From: Geomesophilobacter sediminis
Lineage (GTDB): Bacteria; Desulfobacterota; Desulfuromonadia; Geobacterales; Geobacteraceae
Direction: 5' to 3'
DNA: 64,000 bases
Assembly: GCF_016458275.1 (NCBI RefSeq)
Contig: NZ_JAEMHM010000024.1
Coordinates: forward strand, 37,402-101,401
The notes under the pieces were generated by a model. The model saw only the letters and a program-made list of their open reading frames with translations. It was not told the DNA's origin and did no database searches. Positions 1-7,742 of this stretch are shown in pieces. Within the stretch, counting starts at the first letter, position 1. Each line of letters opens with the position of its first letter. The translations under genes were made by a program, and so were the position numbers.

Positions 1-1
1 A

Positions 2-316
2 ACGCTCACCGGGTACGGCGCGTTCCTGCACGGCGAGGCCGTTGCCATCGGGATGATCCAGGCCGCGCGGATTTCCCGCGAGTTCGGGTTTTGCAACGAC
101 GACGATTGCGCCCGTATCGAGGCGCTGGTTACCCGGCTGGGGCTGCCGCGCCAGCTTCCGGTCTATCCGGCCGACTCCTATCTGGAGGTGCTGTCGCACG
201 ACAAGAAGGTGCGCCAGAGCGGGCTGCTCTTCATCTGCAATGCCGGGATCGGCCATTACAAGATGGAGCGGGTGCGGGACATCGGGGCGCTTTTGAGGGT
301 CTGCGGTATCCAGTAA
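2..316 (+). CDS. aroB: 3-dehydroquinate synthase, C-terminal part (5' end outside window)
   Basis: The reading frame is open from the window edge and ends at a TAG/TAA-type stop at 316; only about 104 residues are visible. The segment begins with TLTGYGAFLHGEAVAIGM, which matches the zinc- and NAD-site region of dehydroquinate synthase (the HGEAVAIGM motif holds a metal-binding His). The tail is compatible with the helical C-terminal domain. The enzyme converts DAHP to 3-dehydroquinate in the cytoplasmic shikimate pathway. The following genes are not shikimate genes. The call is firm although the N-terminus cannot be seen. Confidence 0.93.
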   Translation, partial: TLTGYGAFLHGEAVAIGMIQAARISREFGFCNDDDCARIEALVTRLGLPRQLPVYPADSYLEVLSHDKKVRQSGLLFICNAGIGHYKMERVRDIGALLRVCGIQ

Positions 317-350
317 CAGGTCGATCGGCGCCGGTTGTGGAGTTCTATAG

Positions 351-428
351 GAGCGCCTTTCCAGGGGCGATCCGCCGAAGGCGGTAACAACGGTTGCGGT
401 TGATTCGCGCCTGGAAAGGCGCGCCCCC
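351..428. repeat. Palindromic repeat, family A (GGAGCGCC type)
   Basis: Inverted arms GAGCGCCTTTCCAGG (from 351) and CCTGGAAAGGCGC (from about 411) enclose a short spacer with its own CCGCC/GGCGG stem. Related sequences (GTGGGAGCGCC... GGCGCGA) occur at 7056, 18549, 21287 and 54369, so this is a dispersed element. It sits between aroB and the TPR gene and might also act as a transcription barrier. Confidence 0.65.
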
Positions 429-513
429 AGAGTAGGCAGCCACCGCGCGCATTCAAGAGACGGGTTCGGGGCAGCAATGCCCGGTATGATCCAGAACCGA
501 CGGAGAACGACAG

Positions 514-1515
514 ATGGTCGATGACAGCCTTTCCTTCTGGACCGATATCAAGCGCTACGAGGACGAACTGAGCGCCAATCCCTCCTCGATGTGTTTTTTG
601 AAACTTGCCGAGGTGTACCGGAGGCTCGGGCTTTTGGACGATGCCGTTTCGGTGGCCCAGAAAGGGAGCGCCCGGCATCCCGATTCCGTTGAGGCTCTCC
701 TGGTATTGGGGGAGGTGGCGCACGACCGGGGGCTGGTCGATGAGGCCCGACCTGCGCTCGAGCGGGTGCTGGCCGTCGAGCCGGAAAACGTGACGGCGCT
801 GAAGCTTTTGGGGAGGATTTACGCCGCCGACGCCGAGATCGAAAAGGCGCAGCAAATGCTGGAACGGGCGCTGCTGCAGGCTCCCGACGACCCCGAGGTC
901 TCCTTCCTGCTCGCATCTTTGGATGCCGCGCCGCCGAAGGGATCGCAACCGGTGGCGCCGGAAGAGCCGGTGGAGGAGTTGTCGGAGCCGATCGGCTCGT
1001 TTGAGGACCTGGACCTGGTCGAGGAGTTGGTCGAATTGGAGGAGGTCGAAGTGATCGACGCACTCGACGATCTGGAAGAACTGGAGGGGCTCTTTGACCT
1101 CGAGCAGTTGGAGGAGAAGGGGGCTCACCTGGAGCCGGCCGGGTTGCATGAACACGTGGTCGAGCCCGCTGCCGCGGTAACCGAAGGGATCGAGGCTCCC
1201 CGCGAGCCGTCCCCGACCCGCAAAACCGCCGCCTCGATTTCACCTGCCGCGCCGAGAAATCCTCTTTCCACCGTGACCATGGCGGAGCTCTACGTCACGC
1301 AGGGGCTGCTCGAAAAGGCCCTCGACGTCTATCGCGACCTTCTGGCTGCCGATCCCGGCAACCCCAAGTACCTCTCGCGTTCCGCGGAAATCATCGAGAT
1401 CCGCGCCCGGGAGGCCGCCGTACCGCCCGCCACGGACCAGGGTTCCACCCAGGAGATCGTCAACCGTCTTACCCAGTGGCTCGACAACATAAGGAGCAGG
1501 CGCCATGGCATTTAA
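514..1515 (+). CDS. TPR protein with acidic linker, partner of roadblock protein
   Basis: The 333-residue protein has tetratricopeptide-like repeats near the N-terminus (about residues 15-130, with RHPDSVEALLVLGEV and a typical A-x3-P end), then a strikingly acidic Glu/Asp/Leu-rich linker (about 155-210), then one further TPR-like hairpin (about 250-285, MAELYVTQGLLEKALDVYR). A GGAG Shine-Dalgarno sequence precedes the ATG. No signal peptide or membrane segment is seen, so it is probably cytoplasmic. The 3' end overlaps the start of the roadblock gene by 11 bases, which implies translational coupling and a joint role. TPRs mediate protein contacts; no enzymatic function is indicated. Confidence 0.75.
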   Translation: MVDDSLSFWTDIKRYEDELSANPSSMCFLKLAEVYRRLGLLDDAVSVAQKGSARHPDSVEALLVLGEVAHDRGLVDEARPALERVLAVEPENVTALKLLGRIYAADAEIEKAQQMLERALLQAPDDPEVSFLLASLDAAPPKGSQPVAPEEPVEELSEPIGSFEDLDLVEELVELEEVEVIDALDDLEELEGLFDLEQLEEKGAHLEPAGLHEHVVEPAAAVTEGIEAPREPSPTRKTAASISPAAPRNPLSTVTMAELYVTQGLLEKALDVYRDLLAADPGNPKYLSRSAEIIEIRAREAAVPPATDQGSTQEIVNRLTQWLDNIRSRRHGI

Positions 1516-1867
1516 AGATATCCTGCGTGAGGTGGTTGAGAAATGCAGCGGCGCACGTGCCGCGGTGATGCTGGGCTTTGACGGGATCACCGTCGACGAG
1601 TATCTTGCCGAGGGGGCGAACCTGGACCTGCAGCAGATCTCGGCCGAGTACGGGGCGCTGCTCAAGGATTTGGACGAGACGGTCGGGGCGCTCAAGGAGG
1701 GAAACCTGCAGGAGGTGACGGTAGCGACCGACCTGTCGCGGGTGGTCCTGCGGCGGGTGGATGAGGATTACTTCGTGGCCCTGCTCCTGGATGGCGCGGG
1801 AAACGTCGGAAAAGGACGGTATCTGCTGCAATGCGCTGCCATTAAAATGAGGGAAGAACTGGACTAG
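1505..1867 (+). CDS. Roadblock/LC7 domain protein (MglB-like fold)
   Basis: The 120-residue protein is essentially a single roadblock/LC7 domain: an N-terminal helix (FKDILREVVEKCSGA), a strand with VMLGFDGITVDEY, a central helix (ISAEYGALLKDLDETVGALKEG) and a C-terminal strand-helix (YFVALLLDGAGNVGKGRYLLQ). Proteins of this fold form homodimers and often act as GTPase-activating or scaffold partners of small Ras-like GTPases such as MglA. No GTPase is encoded nearby. It overlaps the preceding TPR gene, so the two products likely work together. The exact process is unknown. Confidence 0.8.
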   Translation: MAFKDILREVVEKCSGARAAVMLGFDGITVDEYLAEGANLDLQQISAEYGALLKDLDETVGALKEGNLQEVTVATDLSRVVLRRVDEDYFVALLLDGAGNVGKGRYLLQCAAIKMREELD

Positions 1868-2030
1868 GCGTTTGACGCGGTTGACTAAATGTTCCGGACC
1901 TGTTGACAGAAATTCCGTCTTCTGAAACCATCGTTTCATAGATAGTAAAAACAGCGTAACCACTGTAAATTCTTACTGCGAACGCTCCTTTCACTCATTG
2001 GAAAATTTGATTGTCATGGGGACGGTATTT

Positions 2031-3098
2031 ATGTTAGAACACAGAATCTCCGCGGCCAGGAGGTGCCTCGAGCGTTTAGGCGCCGACCTTCTGATCGTTT
2101 CAAACCTCAGCAACGTCAGATACCTTTGTGGTTTCACCGGCAGCGAGGGCCTGCTGATCCTCTCCAAAAATGAAGGTTGGTTCCTCACCGATTCCCGCTA
2201 CACATCCCAAGCCGGCGAGGAAGTATCCGGAGCTCGGGTGGTCGAGTTCTCGATCAAGCTCGACAGCGCGAGCGAGATCGTTTTGGGGAGCGGGGCGAAG
2301 AAGGTTGCCTTCGAGGCGGTGCACACCACCGTCGCCACCTACAGGGAGATGGGCAAGAAGATGCCGGGGGTCCGGTTCCTCCCTGCGGACAAGGAACTGG
2401 TCAGTTTGCGGAGTGTCAAGGACGCGGCGGAACTGGTGCTTCTGGAAAAGGTGGCCCAGATTGCCTCGACGGCACTTACGGAAACGTTAGCCGAGGTGAA
2501 GCCCGGGGCGCGCGAAAGCGACGTGGCCTGGGCGCTTGAGTGCGCCATGCGCCGCGGCGGGGCCGAGGGGAAATCCTTCGACTTCATCGTCGCCTCCGGC
2601 GAGCGCGGCGCGCTGCCGCACGGCAAGGCCTCGGAAAAGCTGATCCAAAAAGGGGAGCTGGTCACCCTCGATTACGGTGCCATGTACCGCGGCTACTGCT
2701 CCGACGAGACCCACACCGTCTGCGTCGGCGAGCCGGATCCCCGCCAGCGGGAGATCTATGAGGTGGTGCGCACCGCCCAGTACAAGGCGATCGACGCGGT
2801 GCGGCCGGGGCTTACCTTCAAGGAGCTCGACGAGGTGGCCCGCGGCTACATCGACGAAAAAGGTTACGGGAAATATTTCGGGCACGGCCTCGGCCACGGC
2901 GTGGGCCTGGACATACACGAACCGCCGACCGTCTCTTTCCGCTCCACCGCGAAGGTGGAGGAGGGGATGGTCTTCACCATCGAGCCGGGGATCTACATTC
3001 CCGGGTTCGGGGGCGTTCGCATCGAAGACACCGTTGTTGTGGAAGGCGGCAAAGCGCGCCGCATTACCAGGGTTCCCAAGGAACTCATGGTACTTTAA
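2031..3098 (+). CDS. Xaa-Pro aminopeptidase / M24 family metallopeptidase
   Basis: The protein (355 residues) has the creatinase N-terminal domain (about 1-125) and the pita-bread M24 catalytic domain. Expected dinuclear metal ligands are visible: two Asp in [17 protein letters not shown], His in [14 protein letters not shown], Glu in FTIEPGIY and Glu in VRIEDT. It should remove N-terminal residues preceding proline in the cytoplasm. I chose the ATG at 2031 because GGGGA lies about 8 bases upstream and the product starts like family members; a TTG at 1998 and an ATG at 2016 are in-frame alternatives. accB follows 23 bases downstream, as one transcription unit. Confidence 0.92.
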   Translation: MLEHRISAARRCLERLGADLLIVSNLSNVRYLCGFTGSEGLLILSKNEGWFLTDSRYTSQAGEEVSGARVVEFSIKLDSASEIVLGSGAKKVAFEAVHTTVATYREMGKKMPGVRFLPADKELVSLRSVKDAAELVLLEKVAQIASTALTETLAEVKPGARESDVAWALECAMRRGGAEGKSFDFIVASGERGALPHGKASEKLIQKGELVTLDYGAMYRGYCSDETHTVCVGEPDPRQREIYEVVRTAQYKAIDAVRPGLTFKELDEVARGYIDEKGYGKYFGHGLGHGVGLDIHEPPTVSFRSTAKVEEGMVFTIEPGIYIPGFGGVRIEDTVVVEGGKARRITRVPKELMVL

Positions 3099-3121
3099 TC
3101 AAAGGGAAAAAGGAGAGCAGG

Positions 3122-3598
3122 GTGGATATAAAAGACCTTAAGACGCTGATCAAGATGGTAACCGAGACCGACATCACCGAGTTCGAGCTGGAGAACGCTG
3201 AGGACAAGATCGTCATCAAGCGTGGCACCACCGTGGCGGCACCGCAGTTCCAGGTGCAGCAGCCGGTTCCGTTCTCCTACGCCCCGGCGGCGCCGGTGGC
3301 TCCCGCGGCCGCTGCAGCTCCGGCGGCAGCAGCACCGGCTGCGGCCAAAGAGGAAGGTGACGTCATCACCTCCCCGATCGTCGGTACCTTCTATCGCGCT
3401 CCTGCTCCCGATGCCGCTCCGTATGTCGAGATCGGCAAGGTGGTCGAGAAGGGCGAAGTCCTCTGCATCGTCGAGGCGATGAAGCTCATGAATGAGATCG
3501 AAGCCGAGTTCCGCTGCAAGATCGTCAAGATCTGCAAGGAGAACGCCGAGCCGGTCGAGTACGGCGACGCGCTCTTCGTGGTGGAAAAACTGGGCTAG
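3122..3598 (+). CDS. accB: Biotin carboxyl carrier protein of acetyl-CoA carboxylase
   Basis: 158 residues with the classic layout: an N-terminal dimerisation segment (1-35), an Ala/Pro-rich flexible linker (about 40-76) and a C-terminal biotinyl domain carrying the EAMKLMNE motif, in which Lys121 is the predicted biotinylation site. It carries CO2 between biotin carboxylase and carboxyltransferase in the first step of fatty acid synthesis. Translation starts at GTG, supported by AAAGGAG upstream. accC follows after 29 bases; the accA and accD carboxyltransferase genes are not in this window. Confidence 0.97.
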   Translation: MDIKDLKTLIKMVTETDITEFELENAEDKIVIKRGTTVAAPQFQVQQPVPFSYAPAAPVAPAAAAAPAAAAPAAAKEEGDVITSPIVGTFYRAPAPDAAPYVEIGKVVEKGEVLCIVEAMKLMNEIEAEFRCKIVKICKENAEPVEYGDALFVVEKLG

Positions 3599-3627
3599 GA
3601 GCCCGAATCCCCTTCATCGGAGACCAA

Positions 3628-4968
3628 ATGTTCCATAAAATACTTATCGCCAACCGGGGGGAGATCGCCCTCCGGATCATCAGGACCTGCAAGGAGATGG
3701 GGATCAAGACGGTCGCCGTCTACTCCAAGCCGGACAGCGAATCGCTCCACGTGAAGCTCGCCGACGAGAGCGTCTGCATCGGCCCCGCGCCGAGCCTCTC
3801 CAGCTACCTGAACATCAACGCCATCATCTCCGCCGCCGAGCTGACCGACGCGGAGGCGATCCATCCCGGCTACGGCTTTCTCTCCGAGAACGCCCAGTTC
3901 GCCGAGATCTGCGAGAACTGCGGCATCACCTTCATCGGCCCCACCGCAGAAAGCATGCGGATCATGGGGGACAAGATCAGCGCCCGCCAGGCGGTGATCA
4001 AGGTCGGCGTCCCCATCCTCCCCGGTACCAAGGAGGGGGTGCACGACGTCAACGAGGCGATCAAGGTCGCCAAGGAGATCGGGTTCCCGGTCATCATCAA
4101 GGCGACCGCCGGCGGCGGCGGGCGCGGAATGAAGATCGTCCACTCCCCGGCGGCGCTCCCCAACGCCTTCGCCACCGCCCGCGCCGAGGCCCAGAGCGGC
4201 TTCGGCAACCCCGAGGTCTACATCGAGCGCTACTGCGAATCGCCGCGCCACGTCGAGATCCAGATCCTGGCCGACAAGCACGGCAACGTGATCCACTTGG
4301 GCGAGCGCGACTGCTCGATCCAGCGCCGCCACCAGAAGGTGATCGAGGAGGCCCCCTCCACCGTCACCACCCCGGAGCTGCGCAAGGCGATGGGGGACGC
4401 CGCGGTTGCCGCCGCCAAGGCCGTGAACTACTCCTCGGTCGGCACCATGGAGTTTCTGGTCGACAAGAACAACAACTTCTACTTCATGGAGATGAACACC
4501 AGGGTTCAGGTCGAGCATCCGGTAACCGAAATGGTGACCGGCGTCGACGTGGTCAAGGAGCAGATCCGCTCCGCCTACGGCCTCAAGCTCCGCTACACCC
4601 AGGACGATATCCAGATCAAGGGGCACGCCATCGAGTGCCGGATCAACGCCGAGGACTCGGTGAAGTTCACCCCGTCTCCGGGCAAGATCACCGACTACCA
4701 CACCCCCGGCGGGCTCGGCGTAAGGGTTGACTCTTTCGTCTACACCAATTACAGTGTGTTGCCGCACTACGACTCCCTGATCGCCAAGCTGATCGTCCAC
4801 GCCGACACCCGCGACGAGGCGATCAAGCGGATGGCCCGGGCGCTGGACGAGTACATCGTCGACGGGATCAAGACCACCATCCCGTTCCACAAGCGGATCA
4901 TGGCCAACAAGGACTTCATTGAAGGGAACATCGATACCGGCTTCATCGAACGACTGGTTCTGGAGTAG
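3628..4968 (+). CDS. accC: Acetyl-CoA carboxylase, biotin carboxylase subunit
   Basis: 446 residues, the normal length for AccC. The N-terminal domain begins [16 protein letters not shown]; the ATP-grasp domain contains the glycine-rich [14 protein letters not shown] loop; the active-site region includes HVEIQI and [14 protein letters not shown]. It carboxylates the biotin of AccB with bicarbonate and ATP. It lies directly behind accB, and gcvH starts 2 bases after its stop, so all three are probably co-transcribed. No irregularities are seen. Confidence 0.98.
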   Translation: MFHKILIANRGEIALRIIRTCKEMGIKTVAVYSKPDSESLHVKLADESVCIGPAPSLSSYLNINAIISAAELTDAEAIHPGYGFLSENAQFAEICENCGITFIGPTAESMRIMGDKISARQAVIKVGVPILPGTKEGVHDVNEAIKVAKEIGFPVIIKATAGGGGRGMKIVHSPAALPNAFATARAEAQSGFGNPEVYIERYCESPRHVEIQILADKHGNVIHLGERDCSIQRRHQKVIEEAPSTVTTPELRKAMGDAAVAAAKAVNYSSVGTMEFLVDKNNNFYFMEMNTRVQVEHPVTEMVTGVDVVKEQIRSAYGLKLRYTQDDIQIKGHAIECRINAEDSVKFTPSPGKITDYHTPGGLGVRVDSFVYTNYSVLPHYDSLIAKLIVHADTRDEAIKRMARALDEYIVDGIKTTIPFHKRIMANKDFIEGNIDTGFIERLVLE

Positions 4969-4970
4969 CT

Positions 4971-5366
4971 ATGGAATTTCCTGAAGAGCTCAAGTACAGC
5001 AAGGAACATTTCTGGGTACGGGTTGAAGGCGAGCGTGCCGTCATCGGGATCACCGATTACGCACAGGCCGAGCTGGGGAATATCTCCTCGGTGGAGCTCC
5101 CCGAAACCGGGGACGAACTGGAGCAGGACGACTCCTTCGGGTCCATCGAAGCGAGAAAGACCGTAGCGGAGTTGTATGCGCCCCTGTCCGGGACGGTGCT
5201 CGAGGTGAACCACGAATTGGGGAATGCCCCCGAATTCGTGAACGACGACCCGTATGATGCCGGGTGGCTCGTGGTCCTGGAGATGGCCGACCCGGAGGAG
5301 CTGAACCTCCTGATGGCGTCGGACGCCTACGAGGAATACGTGTCGGTCGCCGACGAAGAAGACTAA
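4971..5366 (+). CDS. gcvH: Glycine cleavage system H-type lipoyl protein
   Basis: 131 residues with the H-protein fold signature: YSKEHFWVRVEGERAVIGITDYAQAELG, then the lipoylation site ARKTVAELYAP, in which Lys63 aligns with the lipoyl lysine of the family (SVKAASDIYAP in Escherichia coli). H protein shuttles aminomethyl groups between the P, T and L proteins, or serves as a lipoyl carrier in lipoate metabolism. No gcvT, gcvP or lpd is in the window; the gene sits 2 bases after accC, so coupling to lipid metabolism is possible. The C-terminus is acidic and slightly extended. Confidence 0.92.
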   Translation: MEFPEELKYSKEHFWVRVEGERAVIGITDYAQAELGNISSVELPETGDELEQDDSFGSIEARKTVAELYAPLSGTVLEVNHELGNAPEFVNDDPYDAGWLVVLEMADPEELNLLMASDAYEEYVSVADEED

Positions 5367-5393
5367 CCGAAAACCTGAGAAGTCGCACCAGAC

Positions 5394-5423
5394 AAAAGGC
5401 GAGAGTAAATCTCGCCTTTTGCT
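5394..5423 (+). terminator. Rho-independent terminator after gcvH
   Basis: A perfect hairpin, AAAAGGCGAGA (5394-5404), loop GTAAA, TCTCGCCTTTT (5410-5420), merges with a T-rich tail. It closes the pepP-accB-accC-gcvH unit but stands only 20 bases before mqnA, so mqnA may be served by read-through. Confidence 0.8.
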
Positions 5424-5443
5424 TTGGGGAAAGGGGATTTGTA

Positions 5444-6271
5444 ATGCAGCACCTGCGGATCGGACACATTCACTATGCCAACTGCACTCCGATTTTCAGC
5501 GCCCTCAAAGGGCACTTCGATTGCAGTCGGTACGATTTCGTTACCGGCGTTCCGTCTCGGCTCAATGCCATGCTCCGTGCCGGTGAAATCGATCTGAGTC
5601 CCTCGTCCTCCATCGAGTACGCGCTTTCCCACCAGGATTACTCCCTGCTCCCCAATCTCTCTATCAGCTCGATCGGTGCGGTGAAAAGCGTCTTTCTCTA
5701 TTCCCGGGTCCCCATTGAAACCCTTGATGGTTCCTGCATCGGTCTGACCGCCGAGTCCGATACCTCGGTACGGCTCCTGAAGGTGCTGCTGGCCAAGAAA
5801 TACGGGTTCTCCAACACGTTCGAACGGACCAGCCTCATCCCGGACGATGCGCTGCAGCAGTATCCGGCACTCTGCGTGATCGGCGACGCCGCGCTGAAGG
5901 CGGCGGCCAGCCGCGGCTCGAACCTGGTGTACGACCTGGGGGAGCTCTGGTACGAGTTTACCGGCCTTCCTTTTGTCTTTGCGCTGTGGATTGTGAGACG
6001 GGAGGCGGTGCGACGGCTGCCGGCGGATCTGGCCCAACTGGCGGGGGACCTGGTGCGGGCCAAGGAATATGCCTACGCCCATTATCGGGAGATTGCGGAG
6101 AATTGCGGAGAGCGCGAATGGATGGAGCCGGCGGTGCTGGAGGACTACTGGCGGACGATTTCCTACGATCTGACCACGGCCCATCTGGAGGGCGCCCGGA
6201 CCTTCTTCCGCTACGCTTTTGAACTAGGTCTGATACCCGCCGAGCCGGAGATCAGGTTCTTTGATCAATGA
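5444..6271 (+). CDS. mqnA: Chorismate dehydratase MqnA (futalosine menaquinone pathway)
   Basis: 275 residues of the MqnA/MqnD periplasmic-binding-like fold: LRIGHIHYANCTPIF at the N-terminus, VPSRLNAMLRAGEIDLSPSSSIEYA, and SIGAVKSVFLYS. MqnA dehydrates chorismate to 3-[(1-carboxyvinyl)oxy]benzoate, the entry step of the futalosine route to menaquinone. The ATG at 5444 follows AAAGGGGATTTGTA; upstream in-frame codons run through the gcvH 3' end and terminator and are unlikely. The 3' end overlaps an 8-bp tandem repeat. A UbiD-type decarboxylase at 21558 could act later in the same pathway. Confidence 0.85.
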   Translation: MQHLRIGHIHYANCTPIFSALKGHFDCSRYDFVTGVPSRLNAMLRAGEIDLSPSSSIEYALSHQDYSLLPNLSISSIGAVKSVFLYSRVPIETLDGSCIGLTAESDTSVRLLKVLLAKKYGFSNTFERTSLIPDDALQQYPALCVIGDAALKAAASRGSNLVYDLGELWYEFTGLPFVFALWIVRREAVRRLPADLAQLAGDLVRAKEYAYAHYREIAENCGEREWMEPAVLEDYWRTISYDLTTAHLEGARTFFRYAFELGLIPAEPEIRFFDQ

Positions 6272-6305
6272 AACAATGAGACAATGGAACAATGAAACAA
6301 TGAAA
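6266..6305. repeat. Tandem 8-bp repeat (five CAATGAAA-like units) across mqnA stop
   Basis: Five consecutive octamers read CAATGAAA, CAATGAGA, CAATGGAA, CAATGAAA and CAATGAAA. The first contains the mqnA TGA stop at 6269-6271. Length change by slippage would not alter the protein because the stop is in the first unit. Confidence 0.85.
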
Positions 6306-6311
6306 ACAGCT

Positions 6312-6427
6312 CGTTCCCAAGGTCTACCTTGGGAACGTAATCTCTCAATGAGTTCCAGCTTGTGCATAGTGCAAAGCTGGAGCTTTGTTTTTTTGTGGGA
6401 AGGTTCCCGAACTCTAGCTTGGGAACC
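6312..6427. repeat. Pair of CGTTCCCAAG...CTTGGGAACG palindromes
   Basis: CGTTCCCAAGG-TCTA-CCTTGGGAACG occupies 6312-6337 and GGTTCCC...GGGAACC occupies 6402-6427, with a further AAGCTGGAGCTT-type segment between them. A degenerate relative lies at about 24212-24270. These are dispersed intergenic repeats. The rest of 6428-6542 contains GC-rich palindromic fragments (GGGGCGCAGCATGCTGCGCCC) and no gene. Confidence 0.7.
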
Positions 6428-6542
6428 AGGGGGCGAGGCGGGGGCGCCTGTTTATGCCACGAACCTGCTCGTTGCAGGTAGGGGCGCAGCATGCTGCGCC
6501 CGGCAGGCCGATAATCGCGACAAGAATGTCGCTCCTACAGTG

Positions 6543-6989
6543 TTAGGCTCGCTTCTTTGTTGCGGCATAGTCGGCAAGTATCTTCGCGTGATCGAAGCAA
6601 AGCGGGGAGGGGAGGGCGTCGATCGGGAAGACGCCGAGACCGGCGGCGTCGTCGCCCGCCTGGGGGGTACCGTCGGCCTGGGCCACAAAAACGGTCGAGA
6701 TGGTGTGGCAGCGCTTGTCGCGCTTGGGATCTGAGTAGCAGCCCAGCAGCCTGAGGTTTGTCACCTCCAGTGCCGTCTCCTCCTGGCTTTCCCGGGTTGC
6801 CGCCGCTTCCAGCGTCTCCCCGTAGTCGACGAACCCACCCGGTATGGCCCACCCGTACGGCTCGTTTTTCCTCTCGATCAGCACGATGCCTCCCGCTACC
6901 TCGATGATGATGTCCACGGTGGGGAGGGGATTCCGGTATTCCTTTACCTTGCTGCCGCAGTTGGGACAGGCGATGTACTCAAATGGCAT
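6543..6989 (-). CDS. Nudix hydrolase with N-terminal zinc-ribbon-like motif
   Basis: 148 residues. The Nudix box G52-x5-E58-x7-R66-E67-x2-E70-E71 is intact apart from the late glycine (ETAL in place of ExGU). The N-terminus carries [14 protein letters not shown], a short CxxC segment common in Nudix proteins annotated as ADP-ribose pyrophosphatases or NUDIX zinc-ribbon hydrolases. The product likely hydrolyses a nucleoside diphosphate derivative in the cytoplasm; the substrate cannot be decided from sequence. It stands alone between repeat-rich spacers. Confidence 0.9.
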   Translation of the reverse strand: MPFEYIACPNCGSKVKEYRNPLPTVDIIIEVAGGIVLIERKNEPYGWAIPGGFVDYGETLEAAATRESQEETALEVTNLRLLGCYSDPKRDKRCHTISTVFVAQADGTPQAGDDAAGLGVFPIDALPSPLCFDHAKILADYAATKKRA

Positions 6990-7055
6990 CGAAAGCCTCC
7001 TTGAATTTCACGATATAAAGCTGGGGAACTGACTCAGGTAGAGTGGTGAATACCG

Positions 7056-7110
7056 GTGGGAGCGCCTTTCCAGGCGCGATTCAAATCCCGGCAGGGATAG
7101 GCGCTCCCAC
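7056..7110. repeat. Palindromic repeat, family A
   Basis: GTGGGAGCGCCTTTCC (7056-7071) and its near-complement GGATAGGCGCTCCCAC (7095-7110) flank a short spacer containing CAGGCGCGATTC. It is the same family as the elements at 351, 18549, 21287 and 54369. Confidence 0.75.
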
Positions 7111-7154
7111 AACACTATAAGGAGGGGATTTTACCGAAGAAGGGTCCAGATAAC

Positions 7155-7184
7155 AAAAAAGGGAGGATGAAACATCCTCCCTTC
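7155..7184 (-). terminator. Terminator of the PxxKW gene
   Basis: Read on the minus strand, AAGGGAGGATG-TTT-CATCCTCCC is followed by TTTTTTG. It lies about 20 bases after the stop codon of the minus-strand gene at 7206. Confidence 0.85.
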
Positions 7185-7205
7185 TCTGTGAGACTTGGGG
7201 TTTGA

Positions 7206-7499
7206 CTACTTTTTCTTCTTGGCGCCCGCGGCTTTCTTGGATGCCTTGAGCGGGTTGATCTTCGCGTCGTCGGTCTTGATGTCGACCTTGACGTGGGTAG
7301 CAAAGTTGCAGATACCGGCAGCCCACTTCTTCTCAGGAGCCGGATAGGCCCCACAGACCTTCCCGATGCTGCTCTCGACGATCCTGTCACAACCTTCACA
7401 GTTCTCGACGATCGGCTGGCAAGAGCCCTCAGTAAACGCACAACCCTGTTTTCCCCAGAAGGTACACTCGGCACCAGGAAGAACTGTTTGACACTGCAT
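7206..7499 (-). CDS. PxxKW family cysteine-rich protein
   Basis: 97 residues with eight cysteines in the first 70 positions (C3, C12, and pairs such as ENCEGCDRI) followed by APEKKW, the PxxKW signature for which the family is named. The tail is Lys/Ala-rich (ASKKAAGAKKKK). Cysteine spacing suggests a metal or Fe-S centre, but no function is established. It is monocistronic with its own terminator. The name rests on recognition of the PxxKW pattern in small Cys-rich proteins of deltaproteobacteria. Confidence 0.8.
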   Translation of the reverse strand: MQCQTVLPGAECTFWGKQGCAFTEGSCQPIVENCEGCDRIVESSIGKVCGAYPAPEKKWAAGICNFATHVKVDIKTDDAKINPLKASKKAAGAKKKK

Positions 7500-7742
7500 A
7501 AAACCTCCTCTAAATTCCCCGTAATTGCTGAATACAAGTCACTCTACCAATTTCGAAAGAAAAAAGTCAACACCTAAAAACCTCCTTTCTTTTAGTCTTC
7601 CACTTGACTCTCAGAGCCCTTTGCATTACCCTCTGTTAATTATTTTCCACGCCTGCTCTGAGGGAAATGTTCCGTCCGGCACGGCGCAGAAAGCACGTTT
7701 TCCCCTTTAATGCGGCAACTTCTATCTCTCAGGAGGGTTACT

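Noticed and set aside
256..1155. Long minus-strand open frame opposite the TPR gene
   Set aside because: It is the complement of a GC-rich coding gene with good ribosome site and domains; the product is Leu/Arg-rich without any motif.
3595..4890. 431-codon minus-strand frame opposite accC
   Set aside because: Shadow frame of accC caused by third-position GC bias; the acidic, His/Val/Asp-rich product is typical of such artefacts.
6261..6734. Plus-strand frame running through the repeats after mqnA
   Set aside because: Composed of translated octamer repeats and palindromes and overlaps the Nudix gene on the other strand.
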